Made by a program: the position numbers and the translations under genes. Shown here in pieces: positions 34,389 through 45,388 of a stretch of DNA of 64,000 nucleotides. This stretch comes from Zarea fungicola. Its lineage: Eukaryota; Ascomycota; Sordariomycetes; Hypocreales; Cordycipitaceae. A model generated the notes under the pieces. It saw nothing but the letters and a program-made list of their open reading frames with translations, searched no databases and was not told the origin of the DNA. The stretch's first letter is position 1; every line of letters starts with the position of its first letter. The stretch covers positions 22,715-86,714 of the forward strand of contig FWCC01000345.1 in NCBI GenBank assembly GCA_900169235.1. Reading direction: 5' to 3'.

Positions 34389-36387
34389 ATGTCCAGCAAT
34401 ACAGCCCCGGTCGCCCCTGGCCCAGATCCCAAATCCTCACCCGACTTTATTCAATTCAAATGTCTCCCTCCAGGCGATGCCCTTAACCGCTGGTCGGCGA
34501 CAGTCACGCGAGAGCATGACTTTCCTGGTGCGCAGGCCATGCTATATGGTGCGGGAGTACCGGATGACAAGACAATGAAGAATGCGCCACAGGTAGGCAT
34601 CGCGACTGTCTGGTGGCAGGGCAATCCGTGCAAGTACGTATACAACCACACAAACGAAAGCCGGCGCAAGCCGAACCATCGCGTCGTCGCTAACAAGAGA
34701 GCATAGTACTCACTGTAAGCGAAGGGCTTGATTAAAGTCTGATGCATTTATTAAAGTCGTATTAGTGCTGGACTTTGGCCAGATTGTGAAGCGCGCGGTT
34801 GAAAAGGAAGGCATGCTCGGTTGGCAATTCAACACCATTGGCGTTTCCGACGCCATCACCATGGGCGGCGACGGTACGTGGCTTTGGTCCAGTTGAGATG
34901 GCTTTAACCCAAGATATTAACACCACATAGGCATGCGCTTCTCTCTCCAGTCTCGCGAAATCATTGCCGACTCCATCGAGTCCGTTACATGCGCGCAGCA
35001 CCACGATGCCAACATCTCCATCCCCGGCTGCGACAAGAATATGCCGGGCGTCGTCATGGCGGCCGCACGACACAACCGACCCTTTATAATGATCTACGGT
35101 GGCACGATCCGCAAGGGCCACTCGACCCTTCTTGAAAAGGAAATTAACATCTCGACATGCTACGAGGCAGCAGGCGCCTACTCGTACGGCCGTCTGCACG
35201 CCGCCACAGACCCCGGCAAGCCCGGCCGCACGAGCAGCGACGTCTTGTCCGATCTCGAGCATCACGCCTGCCCCGGCGCCGGTGCCTGTGGCGGCATGTA
35301 CACGGCCAACACCATGGCCACGGCGATTGAAGCCATGGGCCTCACGCTCCCCGGCTCGTCGTCGTACCCGGCGCTGTCCCCGGAAAAGTCGCGCGAGTGC
35401 GAGCGCGCCGCCGAGGTCATCAAGACGACCATGGCCAAGGACCTCCGCCCGCGGGACCTCATGACGCGCGCCGCCTTTGAGAACGCGCTGGTCCTGACCA
35501 TGATCCTCGGCGGCTCGACCAACGGCGTGCTGCACTTCCTGGCCATGGCCAACACGGCGGGGGTCCCGCTGAGCCTCGACGACGTCCAGCGCGCCAGCGA
35601 CCGCACCCCGTACCTCGCAGACCTGGCGCCGAGCGGCAAGTACTTCATGGAGGACCTCTACCAGGTGGGCGGCACCCCGTCGGTGCTCAAGATGCTCATC
35701 GCCAAAAACGTCATTGACGGCTCCATCATGACGGTGACGGGCCAGACGCTCGCCGCCAACGTCGCCGACTGGCCCGCGCTCGACCCGGGCCAGCAAATCA
35801 TCCGCCCGCTCGACAACCCCATCAAGGCGAGCGGCCACATCCGCATCCTGCGCGGCAACTTTGCTCCGGGAGGCGCCGTCGCCAAAATCACCGGCAAGGA
35901 AGGGTTGCGCTTCACGGGCAAAGCCCGCGTGTACGACTGCGAGCGCGACCTCAACACGGCGCTGAGCAAGGGGGAGATCCGCCGCGAGGACGGCAACCTC
36001 GTCATCGTCGTGCGCTACGAGGGCCCCAAGGGAGGGCCCGGCATGCCGGAGCAGCTGCGGGCGTCGGCGGCCATCATGGGCGCGGGGCTGACCAACGTCG
36101 CGCTCGTGACCGACGGCCGGTACAGCGGCGCGTCGCACGGGTTCATTGTCGGGCACGTCGTCCCCGAGGCGGCCGTGGGCGGGCCCATTGCGCTGGTGCG
36201 CGACGGCGACGCCATGACCATTGACGCCGAGACGAACCGCATCGACGTGGACATTTCCGACGCCGAGATGGAGGCGCGCAAGGCCCAGTGGACGCCGCCC
36301 GAGCCGAGGGTCAAGAGAGGCACGCTGGCCAAGTATGCTCGCCTGGTCGGTGATGCGAGTCACGGTGCAGTGACGGACGGATGGTAG
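34389..36387 (+). CDS. Dihydroxy-acid dehydratase paralogue (ILV3/EDD family)
   Basis: Exons 34389-34633, 34707-34714, 34766-34873 and 34931-36387, 605 aa. Exon 2 is only 8 nt (TACTCACT); with its neighbours it spells N-T-H-L right after NPC. All three Fe-S Cys contexts are present: NPCN, GCDKNMPG and CPGAGACGGMYTANTM. The C-terminal swivelling domain has the GRYSGASHGFIVGHV active-site loop. The enzyme family dehydrates 2,3-dihydroxy acids in valine/isoleucine synthesis. Here there is no mitochondrial presequence; the protein begins MSSNTAPVAPGPDPKSSPDF, so it is more likely one of the extra cytosolic paralogues common in filamentous fungi, with sugar-acid or unknown substrates. Exon 4 is strongly GC-biased at third positions. 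Confidence 0.87.
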
Positions 36388-36709
36388 TTGGGGGTTAATA
36401 AAAGCGCAACCGTATTTAATTCGCAGGCTGTAAATGGAAACGAAATCCGTGAATCCGACTTATTATTGCAAAGCTAAACTTTCCATCATAAACGTGAGTA
36501 CATGTACTCAACCATTGCTAAAAGTAGGATTTGCTACACCAATTCAATGTCATCATTTGCTCGCTATTATAGTGACAGTAGAAAGAGGGGGAAAGAGGGA
36601 GAAAGAAAAATCAAAAACACATAATGTAATGAATACAAAAGTACAATGTTTGCCGTGTATATGTAAGAAATGCAATGCCTTCCTGTGAGTGCCCCTTCTG
36701 GCCTCCAAA
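36388..36709. other. short convergent intergenic region
   Basis: Holds the 3' UTRs of the dehydratase and the sorting nexin genes. Nothing else seen. Confidence 0.6.
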
Positions 36710-39241
36710 TTAATCTCCCAGAGGCATGCCCTCTAGTTGGTCAAGCAGGCCGCGCCAATTGTCCGCCAACATCTCGGCGTACTTGACACGTTCGCCAGCC
36801 CAGTCCTGATTCCACCGGCTAATGTGGTACTGCGTAGTCTGGAAAGTGATGAGTTCGTTACGGATGCACTCCTTGACAAAGACGGAGCGGTTGTGCTGGT
36901 TGACAATGGATTCCTTGTCCTGTAGAAAAAAAAAACCGTTAGTAAGGAAAATCAGAAGCAAGGGGAAAAATGTTGTAGTCCAAAAGTACCTTGATAATAT
37001 TCTCTGCAACCTTTTCAATCTCACCCGCCTTGACGGTGCCCTCGGGCTTTCCCCTCAAAGTGACCAACTTTGTTTCGTTGGTTTGGATGCGGCGCTCCAA
37101 GTAAGGGATATTGTCCTTGTCCAACCTGTCCCGTCGTTCAAACAATTCTCTCACGCTAACGAGGGCATCGCGTTGGCGTTTTAAATCTTCGAGTACGCCT
37201 TGGTCCCAGCCCTTGCTCTCGTCCTCGAGCAGCGATTGGCATGTCCGCAAGTGTCTGCTCATGGCGGTGAGGCCGTCGTTGAGCAGGGGGACCTCGTTGG
37301 TGTCGGTGGCATACGTATCGGCGGATGTCTCTGTCAGAGAGGTCAGCGACATGGCCACGCGAGCATGGTCCGCAGCCACGCCTTCGGTGCGCTTGACAAG
37401 ACGATCCATGATGTTGCAAATGTTGATGTAGAGTTCGGCGGAGCGCACGACACCAGACCGCGTCTTGACAAAGAGCTCTTCGAGGGTGGGTGGCAAGGAG
37501 TCTTCCAGGCCCGGGGGCAGCGCCTTGTCGGAGAACTCGTCCTGGACGGAGATGGTGGCCTGTTTGCGCCAGACAGCTAGCTCTGTGGGAACAGTCAGGA
37601 ACATGATGACGAGCTGCTCCAGGCTGAGAACCGGATGCCGGACAAGGGCATTGATGAAGCGGCTCAGCCCTCTGCGTCGCTTCTCAATGAAGCCGCCGTC
37701 GTTGGAGAGGTGATTGCCATTAACGGCGACTCGCTTGGGCGGGAGCAGAGGCAGGACGCGGAACGGGTAGCGCTTATGCAGGCAGTCGAGTAGCCAGACA
37801 AAGTCGCTGTACCGGCGGATAACCTTGCTTCCTCTTCTCTGGCTGGTGACTTCGTAGTTGTGGTGTTGGAACATGAAGAGACCCTCTTTGCCCGGCATGA
37901 GGGCGACGACGACATTCTCCTCGACGCCGGTTCCTGTGCGGCCCGTCGTACTACGAGCCGGATGCAGCTGCGGTGGCGCAGGCGGAGGGACCGGTGCGTC
38001 GGACGTGCGGCCAGCAGAACCATCATTGCCGAACGGGTTGGCGGCAGGGGCGACGACAGAGGGTGTCTGGTGATCGCCGTAGAAGCCCGAGCCCCAAGCA
38101 TCCGGGCCAGCAATGCCACTGTTGGGTCGAGGCCGCGAGGCCGTGTTGTCGTTGGTCGTAGGCGCCGAGTAGGGCTGGGGGGGTTCGACGGGCGGCGCCG
38201 TGGTTGGTGAGGTTCCAAAAGCCGAGTGACCGTTGGCAGCGGTGGAGCGGCCTAGGCCATTCTGCTTTGCATGGGCATGGCCCTTGTGCAGGTCGGGTGT
38301 GTTCCAGGGATCGTCTTCGGGGTCGTCCATGGCGGGACGGAGAAGGGTCTGGTGCTGGTCGGGAATCTTGGGAGCGTTGCTGAGGGCGGTGGCGGTAACG
38401 GGCGCCTGGGGAGGCTTCGCGGCGAGCTCGGTGATGGGTGGTAGGACGGGTTCGGCGGTCAAGCCGGCGAGCTTGGGTCGGGGGAGGTCTGGCGAAAATG
38501 GGACAGTATGATTAGCCTCGAGGTCCACAGAGGAGCTGGGGTCCAGTGGCCAGGGTACGACGATATGAGACAGACAGCAGCGAGCAGAGAGCAGACAGCG
38601 GACAGACAGACAGACAGACATTGAGACCACAAGGGTGGCAGAACAATACAAAAGACGCATATTGAAAGGGCCAACAAGACACATCAAGACTTACTTGTTC
38701 GGCGCTCGTCCACGGCATCAAGACTTATGACATCGCCTTCCTGGGCCAGGCCCACAAGGGCCAACAGCACGTTGAACTCGCCGCGCCCAAGCTTCATGTC
38801 CGAAGTATGGCCGTCGGGCGCAAGCAACGACATGATTCTGGCCTGGGCATCGGCATCAACTCGAGCCGTGGCAAAGACATGGGCGATGCCGGCCGTCGTG
38901 ATGCGGCCAGACTCGTCACCGTCGGCACGCACTACGGCGTCAAATGTCTCTACGTAGGTCTCGGGGACGTCGGCCGTGGGTAGCAGTTTGCGGATCAGCT
39001 CGGCGCGGCTCTGTTGTTTGCGCGGCGTGGGCATGTCCCATGGGGAGTCGGCGCCATTGCCTTCGTTTGTCGAGGGATGGTCGTCGGCGAAGAGACCGCC
39101 GCCGCGGCTCGGTGATGCGTGGGCGTGGGCGTGAGCGTCGTCGTCATCGAAGAGGCCGCCGCCAGCTCCCCGCCCAGTGCGCGACTTGGTCGGCGTCGAG
39201 GGAGCCCTTTCCTCTGTTGGTGAGGTTCCAAAGAGGGACAT
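36710..39241 (-). CDS. mvp1: Sorting nexin Mvp1-like (PX-BAR)
   Basis: Exons on the minus strand 39241-38695, 38488-36990 and 36919-36710, 751 aa, matching fungal Mvp1. Intron 1 is 206 nt, intron 2 is 70 nt with a poly-pyrimidine CTACAG acceptor. The first 182 residues include a helical EH-like segment (ELIRKLLPTADVPETYVETF to ARIMSLLAPDG). A Pro-rich linker leads to a PX domain at about residues 373-490, with the phosphoinositide-binding RRYSDFVWLLDCL and LPPKRVAVN and EKRRRGLSRFINALVRHPVL. The C-terminal half is helical (NICNIMDRLVKRTEGVAAD, ELFERRDRLDKDNIPYLERR), the BAR-like dimerisation and membrane-curving region. Mvp1 works in endosome-to-Golgi/vacuole sorting. An ordinary housekeeping gene. 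Confidence 0.88.
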
Positions 39242-40436
39242 GACGGCAAACAATGGGAAGAATCAATATCTCCCGGTCTATTTGTCCGTCGTTCTCTATA
39301 CTGGATGGATGTCCCGGTCGCGTCAATGGATTGGATACGGAGGATGCTGGGTTAGTCGGTGGCTGGGGATTCGTCGCCACACCCTTGGCTGGAGACAAGA
39401 CTGGCGAACTAACGGCTGCACCGGTGGGCCAGCACACGCCGAAAAAAAAAAAAAAAAAGAAACNNAAAAAAAAAAAAAAAAAGAAACCGCGGCTCTTGCG
39501 GGTTATCTGGGAAAAGAAATGCTTGATTGAGCGGCAATGAAGATAAAAAGGCAACGCCAGGGAAAAAGATGCCGTCCAATGCTGTCGGTGATGGTGTCGC
39601 ATCCGGCCGCTTCAGCAGGTTGGGTGTTTGAGGCCGGAAAAGCGGGGCCAGTCAAGCAGCAGCAGCAGCGGCAGCAGCATATAAAAAGGTAGGAAGCAAA
39701 GAATAACATGGCTTTCATTATTCCTAATGATGACGATTAACCCGATTATGATGATTGAATACAACAAGTCTGGTAAAAAGACAACACCTTGTCAGTGGCT
39801 GGAACGAGTGCCCTCACCTATTTCCTTCCACAGCACGTCTTGTAGATGTGGTAGGCCAAGTCAATGCTGGCAATGCTGGCAATTCTGATTAAATGACAAT
39901 AAAATCAGCTCTAGTCGGTATTATGTCTCCATGGCAGGGGAAGGGATACAATTCCAATTTCGCCACAGGCTAAGCTCCGTAAATGTAAATATACTGTCTG
40001 TCGGTGCCAATTCGGCCTCGCCTAATGACCCGTCACTTACTTTACTGGCTGGATGGATATGTCTTCTCTGACGCCAGAGCGTTGCACGAGTCGAGACTCA
40101 CTTTACATAGAATGCATGCATGCTGCTTGACGAATGCCCAGCCGGACATCAGGGGTTCACTAGCGACTTGCGCCGGTTTCTAGTTTGGATACTTCCGCGC
40201 AAGCTCTGCATGGCTTACTTTCTCTTAATCATACATGTAAGCTGTACGAAGTGGTGGTTGTTCATGTGTAGCAAGATACGCCGATGCGATTTGGCCATGG
40301 CCAACTTCTCATGCAATACTCAAGACGCATAGGGAGCTTCCTGCTTCAATAACTATTATGAAAAGAGAGTTGCTTCTTCTACATAATTATTCTTCTTAAT
40401 CCAATTTATTATCTGAATTTTACAAGAATATGTTCA

Positions 40437-40558
40437 ACGCAGATCAGCCTGTTTAGTGCATTGGTGTTCGGTTAATCTGTTTTAATACCTGAATTTGCAA
40501 GACTGTCTTTAAAATAGAAAACGCAGATCTGCCCAATTCGTGCATTGGTGTTCGGTTA
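40437..40558. repeat. imperfect 38-bp direct repeat
   Basis: Copy 1 at 40437-40474 and copy 2 at 40521-40558. Both start ACGCAGATC and end GTGCATTGGTGTTCGGTTA; the middle differs at five or six positions. Spacing is 84 bp start to start. Origin unknown; possibly a local duplication. Confidence 0.7.
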
Positions 40559-41459
40559 CGCTATTAGTGCTTATTACAGCCACCAACCAACCTGTTATCG
40601 ACCTGCTCATGACTCTGTAACCACAACCACCAGGGTCAAGCAAAGGGTTCGGGCAAAGGCAGTAAATAAATCTATTTTTACACATGCGCCTCATTTTAGC
40701 ATATAAATTGAAAGTATATAATGAATAGGTACCGAGTACTACGACGCAAAACGCGTGCTCGGCTGTCAAATACAGGGTAGCCACAGAATCGCCAATGGCA
40801 TAAACGCCGCATAAACTTCCCCATCACAAGCGGTCAATGGATCAAGAATAGTTGGTTGTCATGATTAGGCTGGCGCTTCTTGAGCCCAGTTTTTGTTTCA
40901 TCCTTTTACCTTTAGCCATCGACTTGGACTTTGGTGCAACCGCTGGTTACCGCCAATGATTTAGACAGAAAGAGATGCAGACATTGACAGCCTTCCACAT
41001 TGGGCAGGACTTTTTTTTCCAACCATGGATTTGAAACGTCCATATATTTCTTAAAAATACTAACAAAATAAAGAAATAGGAAAGGGGGGGAATATGAACC
41101 AAGATATGGGGCGCCTTTCTTTGCCAGATTTGACCTCTGCGGTAGAGTACCCCGGTCTTCCGAACTCACTACCGAGTAAAGCTGCACGCTTTAAATGCAA
41201 CGGCAGGGATTTATAAGCCAGGACGTCGATCAGTAAGACGATCAGAGGATCAGAGCCAGCATTAAGCCCCATTGACACCTTCCTCATACAGGGCAGCATT
41301 TACGGTCAAGTAGGGTGATCCATGCATGCAGTATGTATGTCCATGCCGGCACATGATGCTGTGGTCTGCCTCTACTTAGCCGTCTCTGAAAGCCTTTCAA
41401 TTTTGGAACAAGGTTGATTCTGACTTGCATCCTCTAGTGACCCCGTGGGCACGTCAACG

Positions 41460-41501
41460 GGACCGGGGTGGTCATCTTTTAAATACAGACCACCCCGGTC
41501 C
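41460..41501. promoter_or_regulatory. perfect 14-bp inverted repeat around a TATA-like core
   Basis: GGACCGGGGTGGTC (41460-41473) and its exact reverse complement (41488-41501) flank a 14-nt AT-rich spacer ATCTTTTAAATACA. It lies 120 bp before the GH54 start codon, where a core promoter would be. It could be a dimeric regulator's operator or a hairpin. Confidence 0.55.
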
Positions 41502-41620
41502 AGCTGCTGAATTTGAAGATAAAAGCCAACTGTCCGGCTCTCCGCCAATGCACTGGTAGCTCAGGTCAGAAAGCAAGTTTAATCTGCACTGTGGCTATTT
41601 CAAACCGATAAGACCCAAAA

Positions 41621-42238
41621 ATGCAATCCAAATTCATGCGGAAACTTGCCTTTGCCGGCATTGCTGGATCCCTTGCCAGCGCTGGCCCTTGCGACATCTA
41701 CGCATCGGGCGGTACACCATGCGTCGCGGCGCACAGCACCACCCGCGCCCTCTATGATCACTATTTGGGATCCCTCTATCAAATCAAACGTGGATCTGAC
41801 CAAGTAACGGCAGATGTTGGCCCGGTGTCCGCTGGCCGTGTGGCGAATTCTGCCAGCCAGGACGAGTTCTGCAAGGGCACCACGTGTGTCATTACCATCA
41901 TCTACGACCAGTCTGGTCACGGCAACCATCTCACACAAGCACCTCCCGGTGGCGCAGCACGTGGCCCCGACCATGATGGTTACGACTATCTAGCAAGCGC
42001 AATTGGCGCGCCCGTCACCCTCAATGGCCAAAAGGCATATGGCGTCTTTATTTCTCCCTTCACCGGCTACCGCAATGACCAAAGGAAGCAGAACGGAGAG
42101 ACAAGTGGCTGGCGGAAGAAAGGAAGGAGTGGCGATCATGGACTTGGCACTGCAGGGAATGGAACTGGTGATGGCGAACGCATCAGGTGTGACAAAAAAG
42201 GCATTGCAGGGCGATACTCTATTTTCACGACATTGTGA
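41621..42238 (+). pseudogene. GH54 alpha-L-arabinofuranosidase (AbfB), truncated
   Basis: Encodes 205 aa against about 480-500 for the family. A secretion signal (MRKLAFAGIAGSLASA) leads into the clear GH54 start: GPCDIYASGGTPCVAAHSTT, RALYDHYLGSLYQIKR, CVITIIYDQSGHGNHLTQAP and GAPVTLNGQKAYGVFISP. Homology breaks after the GYRN block (about nt 42070), and the rest (DQRKQNGETSG onward) is unrelated and soon stops. The catalytic Glu and Asp and the C-terminal arabinose-binding domain are therefore missing. Intact relatives release arabinose from arabinoxylan outside the cell. This copy cannot have that activity. Confidence 0.8.
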
Positions 42239-43753
42239 CTAGCTCGGCTGGTCAAGGAGTCAGGTGTCGGTGCAGGGCGCTCGTATTGTCGCAAGAGAAA
42301 ATGGAGATTCTTAGTTTTCCAATTTCTGTTTCGTAGTGAGATGTTGATGAAGGACTCTGCATTGTAACCAGGCTAGAAAAGATTATGTGAGGACAGCCTT
42401 TAAAGAGGAAAGAAGATGGGGGCTGGCTTAACACTAACTAACGCTGTACCGTTAACTAATAGTTACTGACAAGGTTCATTGAGCTGATTTACTAGATACA
42501 GTGTTTATCCCAATCAACTGGTAGACTATTAAATAATGTTTGAGCAAAGATTTTAAGACAAAGTATGTAATGAAGTAATTTAGGCAGCCCTTCCAGCCCT
42601 TCCAGCCCTGATAGTTCCTGACTCAATTGTTGCAAAATGTGCCACAAGATATCGGCCATGATGACATTTCTAGGTTAGCACGCTATCGAATACTGCTGTG
42701 GCTTTAGATGGGAGAACCCCGATCAGCACGGCAAGTTCCTTTCAGAACCTCCTTGATAGTCTTCTTTTCTATACTAGCATTGGACTCGCGGAACATGACA
42801 GTTGACTTCTGCATCTTCTCGTAACTATTGATGGACTTCTGGCATATCGATAGCAATTCATCATATCACACTGGGTCGCTCCAGCATAAATTTTCTTTAT
42901 TGCTGGGAAATGATTGCCCCTTGACCCTTGAGTGGACACACAGCTATCATGTGTCATAGCTGCCCTAAGGTGCATTGCCATACTGTAGAATAGATGGTCT
43001 CGCGCGATTTGGGCGAAAATGGTGCGCATCGTCCTATTCTCGAAAGCAAATGACCCCTTTTCCAAGACACGTGCTAACTAACTGAGCAGCTAGTGAGTGA
43101 GTGGAGAGGCCTGGTGCGAGATGCATGTGGCTGTTTCGGTTGACAGTACCCGACCAGTCGGGTTCTAGCGCGCCAGCCCCTCAACTCTCCCCTTGCGAAA
43201 TCTTTTCTTGCGAGACTGTCAGGGGGAAGCTCCTAGATCTGTCGATAAAACAAACCTTGGCATGCTACGATCGTAGATTTGGTTGCTGGATTGGGCCGCT
43301 AAAAACAGAGAACCTACAGCTAGAAAGTGAAAGCAAGGCATTTGACAAACCTACTTCTCGTAACTCACCGTAATGCATACTCATTAATTTTTATTAGCTA
43401 GTTATAGTAGACCCTTTTATTAAAACTCAACGACATGGAACCGCAGTGGCCCCAGGGGAAATTGGACTACGGTGCCAGATCCTCTTGTGCAGCCTGGCGC
43501 CAGGATTCTCTCTCCCTCCTTTACTTCTGCTCATTAAACATTGTGTGTAAAAAACTTGAGAAGAAGCTTAATTCTTTAGGCACTACTCTAATACGAGTTT
43601 GCAGTAGATTGCCATGTTTGAGTATCTTTCAAAGGAACTTGAGCAACTAAGCAACGTACAAGGTATTAACAGTCGCCGGCAATTCAATATCCATATCAAA
43701 ACTCCGTCTATTACTCCATTACTCCATTGCTCCTTTACTCCCTCGACCCTTTC
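42239..43753. other. intergenic, no gene recognised
   Basis: Scattered frames of 60-98 codons (for example 42769-43065 minus and 43101-43373 plus) have no recognisable domain. A short repeat of CAGCCCTTC occurs at 42591-42612. The rest of the GH54 gene was not found here. Confidence 0.45.
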
Positions 43754-44239
43754 TTACTTGCTGGGAAGAGGACCAGCTTGGGGAACGTATCCACCGCCAG
43801 GCTGGTACGAGCTAGGGGGTGGTGGAACGTTGCCATTTTGCTGGTTGCCATAGTAGCCTTCGTTGGGATTAAAACTGGCGCCAGTATTGGGGAACTGCTG
43901 TTCATTGGGATAGGTGGGAGGTGGTTGCGAATAGTTTGGGTTGTAGGGTTGTTGGAGGTTATTCATCGCACGACGACGACGTTGCCGACGGGCAAAGATA
44001 CTGTAGCAGGCTCAGTTAGTCAACCGATAGAGACCAAGAAGCCTTTAACTGAAAGCAATTTTTGAAACATCTTACCCGCAGACGGAGAGAAGAATGACAA
44101 TTAAAGCGACGCCACCAGCAAGCACCCAACGACCCCAGACGTACCAGCTACTGAGGTGACAGTAGCCGTCACCGGCGTCATAAGTGTAACCACTGGGACA
44201 TAGGTCGTAACGCACGTTGAGCACTTTGGTGTTTTCCAT
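43754..44239 (-). CDS. RCR-like single-TM protein with PY motif
   Basis: Exons on the minus strand 44239-44076 and 44000-43754, 136 aa; intron 75 nt with GTAAGA donor, GACTAAC branch site and CTACAG acceptor. A short lumenal part has two Cys (CPSGYTYDAGDGYCHLSSWY), then WGRWVLAGGVALIVILLSVC as the TM helix and a basic FARRQRRRR stop-transfer. The cytosolic tail is rich in Asn, Gln, Pro and Tyr and contains PPTY, a WW-domain ligand. This matches the layout of fungal RCR (Congo-red resistance) proteins, which act with the Rsp5 ubiquitin ligase in plasma-membrane and endosome traffic. Shorter than most members. Confidence 0.68.
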
Positions 44240-44906
44240 TATGAAATGAGCCGCTGTTCAGACGATAAAAGAAGCTCAATTGAGGAGGACTGAGCTCAAC
44301 TGACAGAAACGGGCTCTCCTTCAAATATATAACTAATTACTATGTGATAAGGCTCGTTAGAAAACTAACCAACTAGTCAAAATTGCACGCTACTGGCGCC
44401 CCGCCGTTGCATGTATTGCCAACAACGGATTGATATCGTGAGTGCTGCATGGCGTTTATTAGTGGACCGTCAAAAGTGCCAAACGGACGAAATAGGTTCG
44501 ACGAGCCGCTGCCCATGCATTAGCTCGTCAGCGTTAAATTAGGTCTGAATCTTTACACGGAAAAGTCCTCACTGCTGATGTTCCCAACCTGTTATGACTC
44601 AGGCCGGATTTCCACCTACCGATTTAGGCAGCTAACAACTTCAGCTCGCGATGCCTGCTGGATGTATTTCTCGAGACGCTGTGCTAATGTAAAAATGTGG
44701 CGTTCAACTCCTCTTGAGGTGAAGCTATGCGTTGGAAAGCTATATTTTGCTGTGTTTATGACTTGAAAAGGTAGGTAATTATGAGGTTATGAACAATATT
44801 TCGCTAATTGAGCGGCTGCTACTACTGTTAAGTAATGCTAAACGCGGTGCAAGTTGGTAATTCTTTTGTCGAAAATTTATCCATTTTAAAAACACAACAA
44901 CTGGGG

Positions 44907-45182
44907 TTATGAGCATATAACCAGGCAAGGCCATTTAACTAGGGGACCGAACACCAAGTCTTTCGACAAAGGTATTTTATCATTTAGACTGATCGTGTGG
45001 AAATCAGATTTAAATGCCATATCAATTAGAGAATAAATAGCGCCAGCGACCCTGTAATTCGGCTTGCATACTAAGATTGCCAAGCCTTGTTGAATGTGAG
45101 ATGACATCCAGCTGGGTTTAGTCCGGGTACTTCTGTAGCTCTCCGCTACATGGTTAGCCGCTAGCACCGACAATGGTGCCAC
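44907..45182 (-). pseudogene. possible relic of a large fungal membrane protein
   Basis: A 91-codon frame whose first part reads like real protein: SHIQQGLAILVCKPNYRVAG, then AIYSLIDMAFKSDFHTISL. The wording 'GLAILVCKPNY...AGA' resembles extracellular segments of DUF3433-type fungal membrane proteins as I remember them. No flanking TM segments or exons were found, so this looks like a fragment. Assignment is tentative. Confidence 0.25.
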
Positions 45183-45214
45183 AACGGCAAAGTGACATGC
45201 AACTGTCCCTGGCG

Positions 45215-45388
45215 ATGGATATCCCTCTGATTGAAACGACGTTTGAAATCACCATCGCCCAGCTTGTCAACTAGAATCCCAATCTGAAGGCTCATTGTAC
45301 TAACCTGCTTCTTGGAGAGGCATATTGCGTTGTCGGACTAGAGAAAAACCTGAAGCCGTTTCTGGTTTATTGGTACGATGTCCTCTAG
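45215..45388 (+). pseudogene. LysM-domain relic with in-frame stop
   Basis: One frame reads IETTFEITIAQLVN, then a stop at 45272-45274, then NPNLKAHCTNLLLGEAYCVV. This follows the fungal LysM pattern (ITxxQ, WNP, C-x-x-L-x-x-G-x-x-x-C-V), and the stop TAG sits exactly where the conserved Trp of WNP is expected. TGG to TAG is a G-to-A change, the type left by repeat-induced point mutation. LysM proteins bind chitin and often serve as secreted effectors. Only one domain is visible and it cannot be expressed as such. Confidence 0.5.

Larger units (their letters stand above)
39242..41620. other. gene-poor region with repeats
   Basis: Holds the sorting nexin promoter, an A-rich run interrupted by two N bases at 39465-39466, a short CTGGCAATG tandem near 39866, an imperfect 38-bp direct repeat at 40437/40521 and a 14-bp perfect inverted repeat at 41460-41501. 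No gene is supported. Confidence 0.5.

Noticed and set aside
34762..36363. 533-codon open frame antisense to the dehydratase
   Set aside because: Its translation is Arg/Ala/Val/Gly-rich with no domain. It is a shadow of strong GC third-position bias in the true gene on the plus strand, whose Fe-S motifs and splice sites are clear.
44578..44766. 62-codon plus-strand frame
   Set aside because: No protein-like conservation pattern or good start context; likely chance.
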